Positions 24,147-32,697 of a stretch of DNA of 43,423 nucleotides are shown piece by piece. Position numbers and translations under genes: made by a program. Source of the stretch: Salinispora mooreana (GTDB lineage Bacteria; Actinomycetota; Actinomycetes; Mycobacteriales; Micromonosporaceae); NCBI RefSeq assembly GCF_000379065.1, contig NZ_KB900614.1, positions 4,447,063 through 4,490,485 of the forward strand, written 5' to 3'. The number at the start of each line of letters is the position of its first letter. Position 1 is the stretch's first letter. The notes under the pieces are model-generated. The model did no database searches. It saw only the letters and a program-made list of their open reading frames with translations, and was not told the DNA's origin.

Positions 24147-25670
24147 TCAGCGGCGAGCAGGGTCCTCCTCGGGCCGGATCCAATCGAAGGTGCGCTCCAC
24201 CGCCCGTCGCCAGTTTTCCCGTTCCCGTGTCCGGACTGCGGCATCCATCTCCGGCACCCATCGGGCAGCCGGATGCCAGTTGCTGCGCAGGCCCCCCAGG
24301 TCTGGCCAGTACTCGACCGCAAGCCCGGCTGCGTATGCGGCCCCGAGGGAGACCGTCTCGGCCGCCATCGGGCGCACCACCGGCACTGCAAGTACGTCCG
24401 CGACGAACTGCATCAGCAAGTTGTTCGCGGTCATCCCGCCGTCCACCCGCAAGGCGGTCAGCTCCAGCCCGGAGTCGGCGTTCATGGCGTCGACCACCTC
24501 ACGGGTCTGCCACCCGGTCGCCTCCAGCACGGCCCGGGCCAGGTGCCCCTTGGTGATGTATGAGGTGAGTCCGACGATCGTGCCGCGCGCCTCGCTGCGC
24601 CAGTGTGGGGCGAAAAGCCCGGAGAAGGCGGGCACAATGTAGCAGCCGCCGTTGTCGTCGACCGTTCGGGCGAGGGTCTCGATTTCCGGTGCGGTGCTGA
24701 TCAACTCCAGCTGGTCGCGGAACCACTGCACCAGGGATCCTGTGATCGCGATGGACCCCTCCAGGGCGTACAGGGCGGGCTCGTCGCCGATCCGGTAGCC
24801 GACGGTGGTGAGCAGGCCGTGCCGCGAAGGCACCGGCTCGGTACCGGTGTTCAGCAGCAGGAAGCTGCCGGTGCCATAGGTGCACTTGGCCTCGCCTGAG
24901 TCGAAGCAGGTCTGACCGAACAGGGCGGCCTGCTGGTCACCGAGGGCCGCCGCGATCCGGACGCCGGGCAGGACGGCTGTGGCGGTGCCGTATACCTCCG
25001 ACGAGGAGCGGATCTGCGGCAGCATGGCCGCCGGCACGCCGAAGAAGCTCAGCAGTCTGGGATGCCAGTCGAGAGTGCGCAGATCCATCAACATGGTACG
25101 GCTGGCGTTGGTGACGTCGGTCAGGTGCAGGCCGCCGTCCGGGCCGCCGGTGAGGTTCCAGATCAGCCAGCTCTCCATGGTCCCGAAGAGCACCTCGCCG
25201 CGTTCGGCGCGTTCGGCGAGGCCGGGGATGTGGTCGAGCAGCCAGCGCAGCTTCGGGCCGGAGAAGTACGTGGTCAGCGGCAGCCCGCACAGCTCCTGGA
25301 TGTGCTCGGCGCCGCTGGCGCGGGAAAGGGCTTCCACCACCAGGTCGGTGCGGGTGTCCTGCCAGATGAGCGCGGGAGCCACCGGGACACCGGTGCGCCG
25401 GTCCCAGACGACCGTGGTTTCGCGCTGGTTGGCGATCCCGATCGCGGCGATCTGGTCGATGCTGAGGCCGGCCTGGTTGAGGGCGCGGGGAACGACCTTG
25501 CCGACGTTGCGCCAGATCTCCATAGCGTCGTGCTCTACCCAGCCCGGCCGGGGAAAGTGCTGCCGGTGTTCCCGCTGGGCAACTGAGACGAGATTGCCAC
25601 GGCGGTCGAAGACGATGCATCGGGTGGACGTGGTTCCCTGATCGATGGCGACGACAAAGCGCTCGGTCAT
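24147..25670 (-). CDS. glpK: glycerol kinase (copy 1)
   Basis: A 507-aa FGGY-family kinase starting at ATG 25670, preceded by AAGGACGAG. It phosphorylates glycerol to glycerol-3-phosphate with ATP. Visible motifs are AIDQGTTSTRCIVFDRRGN (phosphate-binding loop), WVEHDAMEIW, IANQRETTVVWDRRTG, LTDVTNASRTMLMDLRTLDW, AALGDQQAALFGQ, YALEGSIAITGS and LRVDGGMTANNLLMQF. The length is normal. It lies 37 bases downstream of the IclR-type regulator gene on the same strand, so the two are probably cotranscribed. A second glycerol kinase (27536-29053) is part of the divergent operon. The copies are clearly homologous but differ throughout, so this is not a recent duplication. Confidence 0.95.
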   Translation of the reverse strand: MTERFVVAIDQGTTSTRCIVFDRRGNLVSVAQREHRQHFPRPGWVEHDAMEIWRNVGKVVPRALNQAGLSIDQIAAIGIANQRETTVVWDRRTGVPVAPALIWQDTRTDLVVEALSRASGAEHIQELCGLPLTTYFSGPKLRWLLDHIPGLAERAERGEVLFGTMESWLIWNLTGGPDGGLHLTDVTNASRTMLMDLRTLDWHPRLLSFFGVPAAMLPQIRSSSEVYGTATAVLPGVRIAAALGDQQAALFGQTCFDSGEAKCTYGTGSFLLLNTGTEPVPSRHGLLTTVGYRIGDEPALYALEGSIAITGSLVQWFRDQLELISTAPEIETLARTVDDNGGCYIVPAFSGLFAPHWRSEARGTIVGLTSYITKGHLARAVLEATGWQTREVVDAMNADSGLELTALRVDGGMTANNLLMQFVADVLAVPVVRPMAAETVSLGAAYAAGLAVEYWPDLGGLRSNWHPAARWVPEMDAAVRTRERENWRRAVERTFDWIRPEEDPARR

Positions 25671-25707
25671 TACTCGTCCTTCGTGAAGCCGGGTGGTGGG
25701 TGACGGA

Positions 25708-26475
25708 TCACCAGCGCGTGGCGCCGAGATCGCGGGACACCGCGCGGGCGGCGTCGCGGACGTACGTGACGAGGGCTGGGCGGGGGTTGCCGGACCCGTC
25801 GCAGGTGCGGTCCACCGGACCGGAGAGCCCGATCGCGCCCACGACCAGGCCGCCATAGCCACGGATCGGCGCGGCGATGCCGGCCTCGCCAGGGGTCATC
25901 TCACCGATTTCGGCCCCCCAGCCATTGTCCCGGATTTCGCTGAGGGCCCGGGTGAGTGCTCGTGCGGTGACCAGGGTGCGTCGGGTGTAGGGCTCGGGTT
26001 CGCGTTGCGTAACCGCGTTGGCGGCGCCCACGTCGTAGGCGAGCAGGACTTTGCCGAGCGCGGTGGCGTGCGGGGGAAGAAGGGACCCGACGTCCAGCGT
26101 CTGGAGGATGTCGTCGGGCCGGAACACGTGGTGGACCACAAGTACCTTGCCGTCCAGCAGAGTGCCGATACGGACCGCCTCGCCGCTGCGCGCGGCGAGT
26201 GGGTCCGCCCAGTTGATGGAACGGGAACGGAGCTCGTTGACGTCGAGGTAGCTCGTGCCGAGGTGCAGCAGCGTGGCACCGAGTTGGTACTTGCCGGAGG
26301 TCTTGTCCTGTTCCACGAATCCGACGTCTTGCAGCGTACGTATGATGCCGTGCGCCGTGCCCTTGGGCAGGTTGAGAGAACGGGCGATCTCCCCGATGCC
26401 GAGCCGGCCGGAACTGCTGGCCAGCAGGCGGAGGATCGCCGCGGCACGCGCGATGGACTGCACCTGACCCGGCAT
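25708..26475 (-). CDS. IclR-family regulator (GylR-like, glycerol regulon)
   Basis: A 255-aa protein from ATG 26475. The N-terminal winged helix-turn-helix reads RLGIGEIARSLNLPKGTAHG, then IIRTLQDVGFVEQD. The C-terminal effector-binding domain includes LLPPHATALGKVLLAYD, and its final part GEAGIAAPIRGYGGLVVGAI is the IclR ligand-pocket block. In streptomycetes the glycerol operon gylCABX is controlled by GylR, an IclR protein encoded next to it; the same gene set here (glpF, glpK, glpD) makes this the natural role. The effector would be glycerol or glycerol-3-phosphate. A candidate operator lies in the divergent gap at 26509-26530. A much longer upstream frame is antisense to glpF and not real. 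Confidence 0.9.
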   Translation of the reverse strand: MPGQVQSIARAAAILRLLASSSGRLGIGEIARSLNLPKGTAHGIIRTLQDVGFVEQDKTSGKYQLGATLLHLGTSYLDVNELRSRSINWADPLAARSGEAVRIGTLLDGKVLVVHHVFRPDDILQTLDVGSLLPPHATALGKVLLAYDVGAANAVTQREPEPYTRRTLVTARALTRALSEIRDNGWGAEIGEMTPGEAGIAAPIRGYGGLVVGAIGLSGPVDRTCDGSGNPRPALVTYVRDAARAVSRDLGATRW

Positions 26476-26508
26476 GGGGCGGATGCTAGAGCGTTCGGGG
26501 CCAACGCA

Positions 26509-26530
26509 ACAGTGTTCGGCATTGTCGACC
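26509..26530. promoter_or_regulatory. candidate IclR/GylR operator
   Basis: ACAGTG (26509-26514) and CATTGT (26520-26525) form an inverted repeat with one mismatch around TTCGG. The overlapping GTTCGGCATTGTCGAC has TCG and CGA half-sites. It lies 34 bases upstream of the regulator ATG and about 130 bases before the glpF ATG, where it could control both directions. Confidence 0.4.
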
Positions 26531-26658
26531 GGGGTTCGTTGACCTGCCTCCTCATGTTTCCTACGGTTCACCGCACGGCGACGTCCGACACCTCGCCGAC
26601 ATCGCACGGCCCTCCGTCCCCCGGTCGCGGAGGTCCGCCACCCCCACCTGGAGACACC

Positions 26659-27498
26659 ATGACACAGCGTGTGAGAGCGCCCGGACTCCTTGGCGAGTTG
26701 GCCGCCGAGTTCGCCGGCACCGCGATCCTGATTCTCTTCGGCGTGGGCGTCGTCGCCCAGGTCACTGCCGGTGGCACCGGTGAGTTCGACAGCATCGCCT
26801 GGGCCTGGGGCCTTGGCGTCGCGCTGGGCATCTACGTCGCTGGCCGGATCAGTGGCGCCCACCTCAATCCGGCGGTGACGCTCGCCCTCGCGGTGTTCAA
26901 GGGCTTCTCGTGGCGCAAGGTGATGCCCTATGCCCTCGCACAGACCGCCGGGGCGTTCGTCGCGGCCCTGATCATTCGCTGGAACTACAGCGAGGTGCTG
27001 CAGCGGTTTGACCCGGGCTTGACCAGCAAGAGCCAGGGCGTCTTCTCGACCCTGCCGGGTGCTGGCATCACCGAGTGGGGCGCCCTGCGTGACCAGATCA
27101 TCGGCACGGCGATCCTGCTGTTTCTGATCCTTGCCGTAACCGACGCCCGCAACTCTCTGCCCGGTGCCAACCTTGCCCCACTGATCGTCGGCCTGATCGT
27201 GGTCGCGATTGGCATGGCGTTCGCCGTCAACGCCGGCTACGCGATCAACCCGGCCCGTGACTTCGGCCCCCGCCTCGCGTCCTTCCTCACCGGGTACGAG
27301 ACGGCCTTCCTGGACCCGAGCGGATATCCGTATTTTTGGGTGCCCATCGTCGGACCGCTGGTCGGTGGTGTCATCGGCGCCGGCCTCTATCAATTGTTCG
27401 TCGGCCGATTCCTGCCGAGCGATGAGCCGCAGCCGGGCGCGAACAGCGCCGAGACTGCGACCGAAACGGCTGCGATGTCCGAGCGCGCCCGCGTCTGA
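26659..27498 (+). CDS. glpF: glycerol facilitator (MIP/aquaporin family)
   Basis: A 279-aa channel starting at ATG 26659 with GGAG eight bases upstream. Six transmembrane segments and both half-helix motifs are visible: SGAHLNPAVTLALAVFKG (about residue 70) and GYAINPARDFGPRLAS (about residue 195). The Asp after the second NPA (NPARD) is typical of glycerol-transporting aquaglyceroporins, which need a wider pore. The C-terminal tail is short and acidic. It is the first gene of the plus-strand operon with glpK2 and glpD and brings glycerol into the cell for the kinase encoded 38 bases downstream. Confidence 0.93.
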   Translation: MTQRVRAPGLLGELAAEFAGTAILILFGVGVVAQVTAGGTGEFDSIAWAWGLGVALGIYVAGRISGAHLNPAVTLALAVFKGFSWRKVMPYALAQTAGAFVAALIIRWNYSEVLQRFDPGLTSKSQGVFSTLPGAGITEWGALRDQIIGTAILLFLILAVTDARNSLPGANLAPLIVGLIVVAIGMAFAVNAGYAINPARDFGPRLASFLTGYETAFLDPSGYPYFWVPIVGPLVGGVIGAGLYQLFVGRFLPSDEPQPGANSAETATETAAMSERARV

Positions 27499-27535
27499 TC
27501 GACATATCCCGACGACCCGTAGAGGTGACTCCCGC

Positions 27536-29053
27536 ATGGCTGACTTCGTTGGTGCGGTGGACCAGGGCACCACCAGTACCCGTTTCATGGTTTTTGATCA
27601 CGGTGGTAACGACGTCGGTCGCCACCAGCTCGAGCATCAGCAGATCCTGCCGCGACCCGGTTGGGTCGAACACAATCCGGTGGAGATCTGGGAGCGGACC
27701 CAGACCGTCATCCAGACCGTGCTCTACGAGCACCGCCTGACCGTCACCGACCTCGCCGCGCTCGGGATCACCAACCAGCGTGAGACCACCGTGGTATGGA
27801 ACAGGCGCACCGGTCGGCCCTACCACAACGCCATCGTGTGGCAGGACACCCGCACCGACCGGATCGCCTCGGCACTGGAGCGCTCGGGGCGGGGCGACAT
27901 CATCCGCCGTAAGGCCGGCCTGCCACCGGCCACATACTTCTCCGCCGGCAAGATCCAGTGGATCCTCGACAACGTCGATGGGGTCCGGGAAGCAGCCGAG
28001 CGTGGAGAGGCCGTCTTCGGCAACACCGACACCTGGCTGCTGTGGAACCTGACCGGCGGCATCGACGGCGGCGTGCACGTCACCGATCCGACCAACGCCA
28101 GCCGCACCATGCTGATGAACCTGAACACGCTGGACTGGGACGACGAACTACTGTCGTTCTTCGACATCCCGCGCGCCATGTTGCCCCGGATCCGACCATC
28201 GTCCGACCCGGACTCCTACGGTGCCACCACGGCGCGTGGTCCGTTCACCGGATCGGTCCCGCTCACCGCGGACCTCGGCGACCAGCAGGCAGCCACCGTC
28301 GGTCAGGTCTGCTTCGCCCCGGGCGAGGCCAAGAACACCTACGGTACGGGCAACTTCATGCTCCTCAACACCGGCACGGAGATCGTCCGCTCCCAGGCCG
28401 GCCTACTCACCACCGTCTGCTACCAGTTCAGCGACCAGGCGCCGGTATACGCCCTGGAAGGCTCCATCGCGGTCACCGGATCAGCCGTGCAGTGGCTACG
28501 CGACCAGTTGAAAATCATCAACACCGCAGGGCAGAGCGAGATCCTGGCCCGCCAGGTGCCCGACAACGGCGGAGTGTACTTCGTACCCGCCTTCTCCGGC
28601 CTGTTCGCCCCGTACTGGCGCTCCGACGCCCGCGGCGCGATCGTCGGCCTGTCCCGGTTCAACACCGACGCCCACATCGCCCGGGCCACCCTCGAGTCGA
28701 TCTGCTACCAGAGCCGAGACGTCGCCGAGGCCATGGCCAAAGACTCCGGCGTACCGCTGGAATGTCTCAAGGTCGACGGCGGCGTCACCGACAACGACCT
28801 GTGCATGCAACTGCAAGCCGACATCCTCGGCGTACCGGTAAGCCGGCCCGTGGTCGCCGAGACCACCGCGCTCGGCGCCGCGTACGCCGCCGGCCTCGCC
28901 GTCGGATTCTGGCGCAGCACCGACGAACTACGCGAGAACTGGAACGAAAGCCGCCGCTGGCAGCCCACCTGGCCACCAGAACAACGCCAAGCCGAGTACG
29001 AACGCTGGAAGCAGGCCGTCCAACGCACCCTGAACTGGGTCGACGTCGACTGA
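27536..29053 (+). CDS. glpK: glycerol kinase (copy 2)
   Basis: A 505-aa FGGY-family kinase starting at ATG 27536, with GAGGTGAC (27522-27529) as ribosome site. Motifs include AVDQGTTSTRFMVFDHGGND, WVEHNPVEIWERTQTVI, GITNQRETTVVWNRRTG, WQDTRTDRIA, LGDQQAATVGQVCFAPGEAK, YALEGSIAVTGSAVQWL and LKVDGGVTDNDLCMQLQ. All match active GlpK enzymes. It is transcribed with glpF (38 bp upstream) and glpD (71 bp downstream). This copy, inside the complete uptake-oxidation operon, is probably the main catabolic kinase, while copy 1 travels with the regulator. Confidence 0.95.
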   Translation: MADFVGAVDQGTTSTRFMVFDHGGNDVGRHQLEHQQILPRPGWVEHNPVEIWERTQTVIQTVLYEHRLTVTDLAALGITNQRETTVVWNRRTGRPYHNAIVWQDTRTDRIASALERSGRGDIIRRKAGLPPATYFSAGKIQWILDNVDGVREAAERGEAVFGNTDTWLLWNLTGGIDGGVHVTDPTNASRTMLMNLNTLDWDDELLSFFDIPRAMLPRIRPSSDPDSYGATTARGPFTGSVPLTADLGDQQAATVGQVCFAPGEAKNTYGTGNFMLLNTGTEIVRSQAGLLTTVCYQFSDQAPVYALEGSIAVTGSAVQWLRDQLKIINTAGQSEILARQVPDNGGVYFVPAFSGLFAPYWRSDARGAIVGLSRFNTDAHIARATLESICYQSRDVAEAMAKDSGVPLECLKVDGGVTDNDLCMQLQADILGVPVSRPVVAETTALGAAYAAGLAVGFWRSTDELRENWNESRRWQPTWPPEQRQAEYERWKQAVQRTLNWVDVD

Positions 29054-29124
29054 CCACCACCGCATCCGAGAAACCCGGGAGGCCGGCGTCCCCGCTGGCC
29101 TCCCAGACACAGGAGAGAGAACGC

Positions 29125-30849
29125 ATGCACTCCGCGACACTGTCACTGGCCGCCCGCGAGCGGTCGCTGGCCGCGCTGAGCAGCGGCCCGGAACTGGACG
29201 TCCTGGTGGTCGGTGGCGGCGTCACCGGCGCCGGCTGCGCCCTGGACGCCGTCACCCGGGGCCTGTCGGTCGGCCTAGTCGAGGCCCGCGACTGGGCCAG
29301 CGGCACGTCGAGCCGCTCCAGTAAACTCATCCACGGTGGTCTGCGCTACCTGGAGATGCTCGACTTCGGGCTGGTCCGCGAGGCGCTGCGCGAGCGGGGC
29401 CTACTACTGCAGCGACTCGCCCCGCACCTGGTCCGGCCGGTGCCGTTTCTCTACCCGCTGCGGCACCGCGGCTGGGAACGGCTGTACGCGGGCGCCGGTG
29501 TCCTGCTCTACGACACGATGAGCCTTTCCGGCAGCAACTCCCGCGGGGTACCGGCCCACCGGCACCTGACCCGACGTGGCGCGGTCCGCGCTTGCCCGTC
29601 CCTGCGTCCGGAGTCGCTGGTGGGCGCGTTGCAGTACTACGACGCTCAGGTCGATGACGCCCGGCTGGTGACGTGTCTCGTCCGTACCGCCGCAGCCCAC
29701 GGCGCGTACCCCGTTTCCCGAGCCCGGGTCGTGGGCCTCCTGCGCGACGGCCACCGCATCACCGGGGCGCGGGTCCACGACCTGGAGACCGACCAGGTCC
29801 TCGAGGTCCGCGCCCGGCAGGTCATCAACGCCACCGGCGTCTGGACCGACGAAATCCAGTCTCTCGTTGGGGAGCGTGGGCCGGTGCAGGTTCGCGCGTC
29901 GAAAGGTATCCACCTCGTCGTGCCCCGCGACCGGATCCGCTCCACCACCGGCCTGATCCTGCGAACCGAATCCAGCGTGCTGTTCGTGATCCCGTGGGGT
30001 CGGCACTGGCTGATCGGCACCACCGACACCGACTGGGATCTGGACAAGGCGCACCCGGCAGCGACCAGCCGCGACATCGACTACCTGCTGGAACGGGTCA
30101 ACGAGGTACTGGCCAGTCCGCTGACCCGCGACGACGTCGAGGGCGTATACGCGGGCCTGCGGCCGCTGCTGTCCGGGCATTCGGATGCGACCGCCAAGCT
30201 GTCCCGTGAGCACACCGTGGCGAACCCGGCGCCGGGTCTGGTGATGGTCGCTGGCGGGAAGTACACAACGTACCGGGTGATGGCCCGCGACGCTGTCGAC
30301 GAGGCCGTGCGGGGACTCGGCGGTGGGGTGCCGCGGTCCTGCACCGACCGGGTTCCCCTGCTCGGCGCCGAGGGCTATGTCGCCCGATGCAACCAGCGCC
30401 GTCGCATCGCGCGACAGTACAACCTGACCGTGGAGCGGGTTGAGCATCTGTTGCGCCGCTACGGCGCCGCCGTCGACGAGGTGTTGGACCTGCTGGGAGA
30501 GGATCCGACCCTCGTTGAGCCGCTCGACGGCGCCGACGACTATCTGCGTGTGGAGGTCGTCCACGCGGCGTCAGCCGAGGGTGCCCTGCACCTGGAGGAC
30601 GTGCTTACCCGGCGTACACACATATCGATCGAGACGTTCGACCGGGGCCTGGCAGCCGCCCGACCGGCGGCGCAGTTGATGGCGTCGGTGCTCGGCTGGG
30701 ACGCCGAGCGTGTGGACCGCGAGGTGGCGCACTACATCGCACAGGTGGACGCCGAACGGATGGCGCACGACCAGATCGACGACCAGGCCGCCGACGCGGC
30801 CCGGCTGGTCGTGCCGGATGTGGTGCCGCAGGTAGCACTCGCGGCCTGA
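29125..30849 (+). CDS. glpD: glycerol-3-phosphate dehydrogenase (FAD, aerobic)
   Basis: A 574-aa flavoprotein starting at ATG 29125 with AGGAGAGAG ten bases before it. It oxidises glycerol-3-phosphate to dihydroxyacetone phosphate and passes electrons to the quinone pool at the membrane. The FAD-binding Rossmann motif is VVGGGVTGAGCALDAVTRG (about residue 28). It is followed by WASGTSSRSSKLIHGGLRYL, QVINATGVWTDEI, WLIGTTDTDWDLDKAHP, YAGLRPLLSG and AGGKYTTYRVMARDA. The C-terminal helical domain carries THISIETFDRGLAAARP. It completes the glpF-glpK-glpD pathway. Length and motifs are normal. Confidence 0.94.
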   Translation: MHSATLSLAARERSLAALSSGPELDVLVVGGGVTGAGCALDAVTRGLSVGLVEARDWASGTSSRSSKLIHGGLRYLEMLDFGLVREALRERGLLLQRLAPHLVRPVPFLYPLRHRGWERLYAGAGVLLYDTMSLSGSNSRGVPAHRHLTRRGAVRACPSLRPESLVGALQYYDAQVDDARLVTCLVRTAAAHGAYPVSRARVVGLLRDGHRITGARVHDLETDQVLEVRARQVINATGVWTDEIQSLVGERGPVQVRASKGIHLVVPRDRIRSTTGLILRTESSVLFVIPWGRHWLIGTTDTDWDLDKAHPAATSRDIDYLLERVNEVLASPLTRDDVEGVYAGLRPLLSGHSDATAKLSREHTVANPAPGLVMVAGGKYTTYRVMARDAVDEAVRGLGGGVPRSCTDRVPLLGAEGYVARCNQRRRIARQYNLTVERVEHLLRRYGAAVDEVLDLLGEDPTLVEPLDGADDYLRVEVVHAASAEGALHLEDVLTRRTHISIETFDRGLAAARPAAQLMASVLGWDAERVDREVAHYIAQVDAERMAHDQIDDQAADAARLVVPDVVPQVALAA

Positions 30850-31063
30850 CCTGGCGCGCGCGCCGCATGCGTTCCGCCACGTCCCGCCCGACAGGCCGGA
30901 GTCAGCTACGGCCGACCCGGCTCGGATCTGCGTGAAGCCCGAGCAGGATCAATTACCGGCCCCTACCTACGGAAGAGAGCTGGTTTCCGGGTTAGTAGTG
31001 CTTTGTTAGGTCGTTGTGGCGTGTCGCTTGTGTGAGCATGGTGGCGGTGTTTGGCTGCGGTGC

Positions 31064-31785
31064 GTGGATGAGCGGGAACTCGCCCGGGTGCGGGGGCGGT
31101 TGGAGGACTTCGCGGCGGGGATCTTCGCGGGGTTGCGGCGGTCGGATCAGCGGGCGACGGGTCTGCGGTATCTGCGGGGGTTGATGCTGGATGGCCGGCG
31201 GAAGTCGATGCAGCCGATGGCGCAGCGGCTCGGGGTGGATCATCAGCAGTTGCAGCAGTTCCTGACCTCGTCCACCTGGGATGTCGGCGGTGTGCGGCGG
31301 CGGCTGGCCACGGCCGCGGTCGAGGTGGTGGCGCCTGAGGTGTGGGTGGTCGACGACACTGGATTCCCGAAGGACGGCAAGGCCTCGGCGTGTGTGGCCC
31401 GGCAGTACTCCGGCACTCTCGGAAAGGTCGCCAACTGCCAGATCGCCGTCACGGTTCACGTGGCGACTGACACGGCGTCGGCGGTGCTGAACTGGCGGTT
31501 GTTCCTGCCGGAGTCCTGGGATGAGGGCTGCGTGCCCGGCCCGGACGGCAAGCCCGCCAACGTGCACGCCCGCAGACTGCGTCAGCAGCCGGTCACCCTC
31601 GATGCGGCCGGGGCGAAGAAGCCACACACCCGGGTGCGGGTGCCGCCCGCCGAGCAGATCGCGCAGATCCGCCGGCGCCGCACCGCGTCGAAGGTCCCGG
31701 ACGCCGAGCGGTACCGGCCGAAGTGGCTGATGGCCCTGGAGATGCTCGACGAGCTGGCCCAGTGGGGACTGCGTCCGCCGCGAGC
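31064..31785 (+). pseudogene. IS701-family transposase, 3'-truncated
   Basis: The N-terminal about 240 aa of an IS701-type transposase. The start is GTG 31064 (VDERELARVRGRLEDFAAGI); an upstream GTG at 31016 is possible but adds an untypical leader. Conserved blocks are RYLRGLMLDGRRKSMQPMAQ, LQQFLTSSTWDV, VVDDTGFPKDGKASACVARQ with the first catalytic Asp, and YSGTLGKVANCQIAV. Similarity ends at GLRPPRA near 31785, and the C-terminal catalytic part is lost where IS256-type sequence begins. It cannot be active. Confidence 0.85.
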
Positions 31786-31822
31786 CTGTCCGATTATCTG
31801 TGTAACGTCCTGTCTTGGTTAA

Positions 31823-32345
31823 CTATCGGGCATCGATGGGGATGCGGCCTGGGAAGAAGATGTCGAGGGAGTTGAGGGCCTGTTTCCAGCCGTGGACGCC
31901 GGCGCCTTCGACGAGTCGGGGCGGTGCCTGTCGGGCCTGGGTGCGGGGCTTGCCGGCCTCGGCGGCGCGTTGCCGGGCGCGTTTGTCCTCGATGTCGGCG
32001 ATGGCCAGCCAGACCAGTTTGACCACGGCGTCGTCGGTCGGGAAGTGCCCACGGTTCTTGATGACCTTGCGGATTTGGTAGTTGAACGACTCGATCGCGT
32101 TGGTGGTGTAGATGATCCGTCTTACCTCGGGTGGGAAGGCCAGGAACGGGCAGAACCGGTCCCACGCCCGTTCCCAGACGGCGACCGCGGCCGGGTAGCG
32201 TTTCCCGAGGGGGCTGTCGGCGAAGGTGAGTAGAGCGGTCTCGGCGGCCTCGACCGTCGGCGCGGTGTAGATCTCCTTGAGCGCGGCGGCCATCGCCCGG
32301 CGGTCCTTGTAGGACACGAACCGCGTCGCCGCCCGGATCAGGTGG
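31823..32345 (-). pseudogene. IS256-family transposase, C-terminal part only
   Basis: The minus-strand frame reads LIRAATRFVSYKDRRAMAAA, then RRIIYTTNAIESFNYQIRKV and IKNRGHFPTDDAVVKLVWLA, the C-terminal third of IS256-type (Mutator-like) transposases including the catalytic Glu region. It ends at TAG 31823-31825. The first two thirds, with both catalytic Asp, are missing; the frame is cut near 32345 where the ISAzo13-type relic starts. An internal GTG gives a 164-aa ORF, but this is no functional protein. Confidence 0.85.
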
Positions 32346-32397
32346 ACCCGTCAAAGAACAACCTGTTGCTTCCTGTTGGTGTCCTCGTTGGACTGTA

Positions 32398-32697
32398 GTG
32401 GCTACTTTGGATGTTTCGCGCGGTCAGCTCGCGGCGCGGCTCGACGCGTTGCTGCCTCATCTGAATGAACGGCAACGGCGGCTGCTGCTCGGGGTCGAGG
32501 CTCGGCTGCTCGGTCACGGCGGGATCCGGGCGGTGGCGCTGGTCGCGGGGGTCAGCGAGACCACGGTCCGTCGGGGTATGTCCGAACTGGGGGCCGGTGC
32601 CGTCGCGCTGCCGGTTGGAAGGGTCCGTCAGGCTGGCGGCGGCCGCAGCCGCGTTGAGGAGCGTGATCCGGGCTGGTGCCGGCGTTGCTCGGGCTAA
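32398..32697 (+). pseudogene. ISAzo13-family transposase, N-terminal fragment
   Basis: A GTG-started frame of about 95 aa: LAARLDALLPHLNERQRRLL, then LGHGGIRAVALVAGVSETTV, an HTH, and GRVRQAGGGRSRVEERDPG. This is the N-terminus of ISAzo13-type transposases (LL..RQRRL...EAR, GRVR..GGGR). One base is missing after DPG, where the expected reading continues in the next frame (LVPALLGL). At 32697 it is cut by the inverted repeat of the IS5-type element. Confidence 0.7.

Noticed and set aside
25693..26658. Plus-strand extension of glpF back to 25693
   Set aside because: It is antisense to the IclR gene, while the aquaporin family begins at the ATG with a ribosome site at 26659.
26476..27588. Minus-strand extension of the IclR gene to 27588
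   Set aside because: It is antisense to glpF; the winged-helix domain starts just after ATG 26475.
27958..29124. Plus-strand extension of glpD to 27958
   Set aside because: It overlaps glpK2 in another frame; the FAD-binding N-terminus and ribosome site fix the start at 29125.
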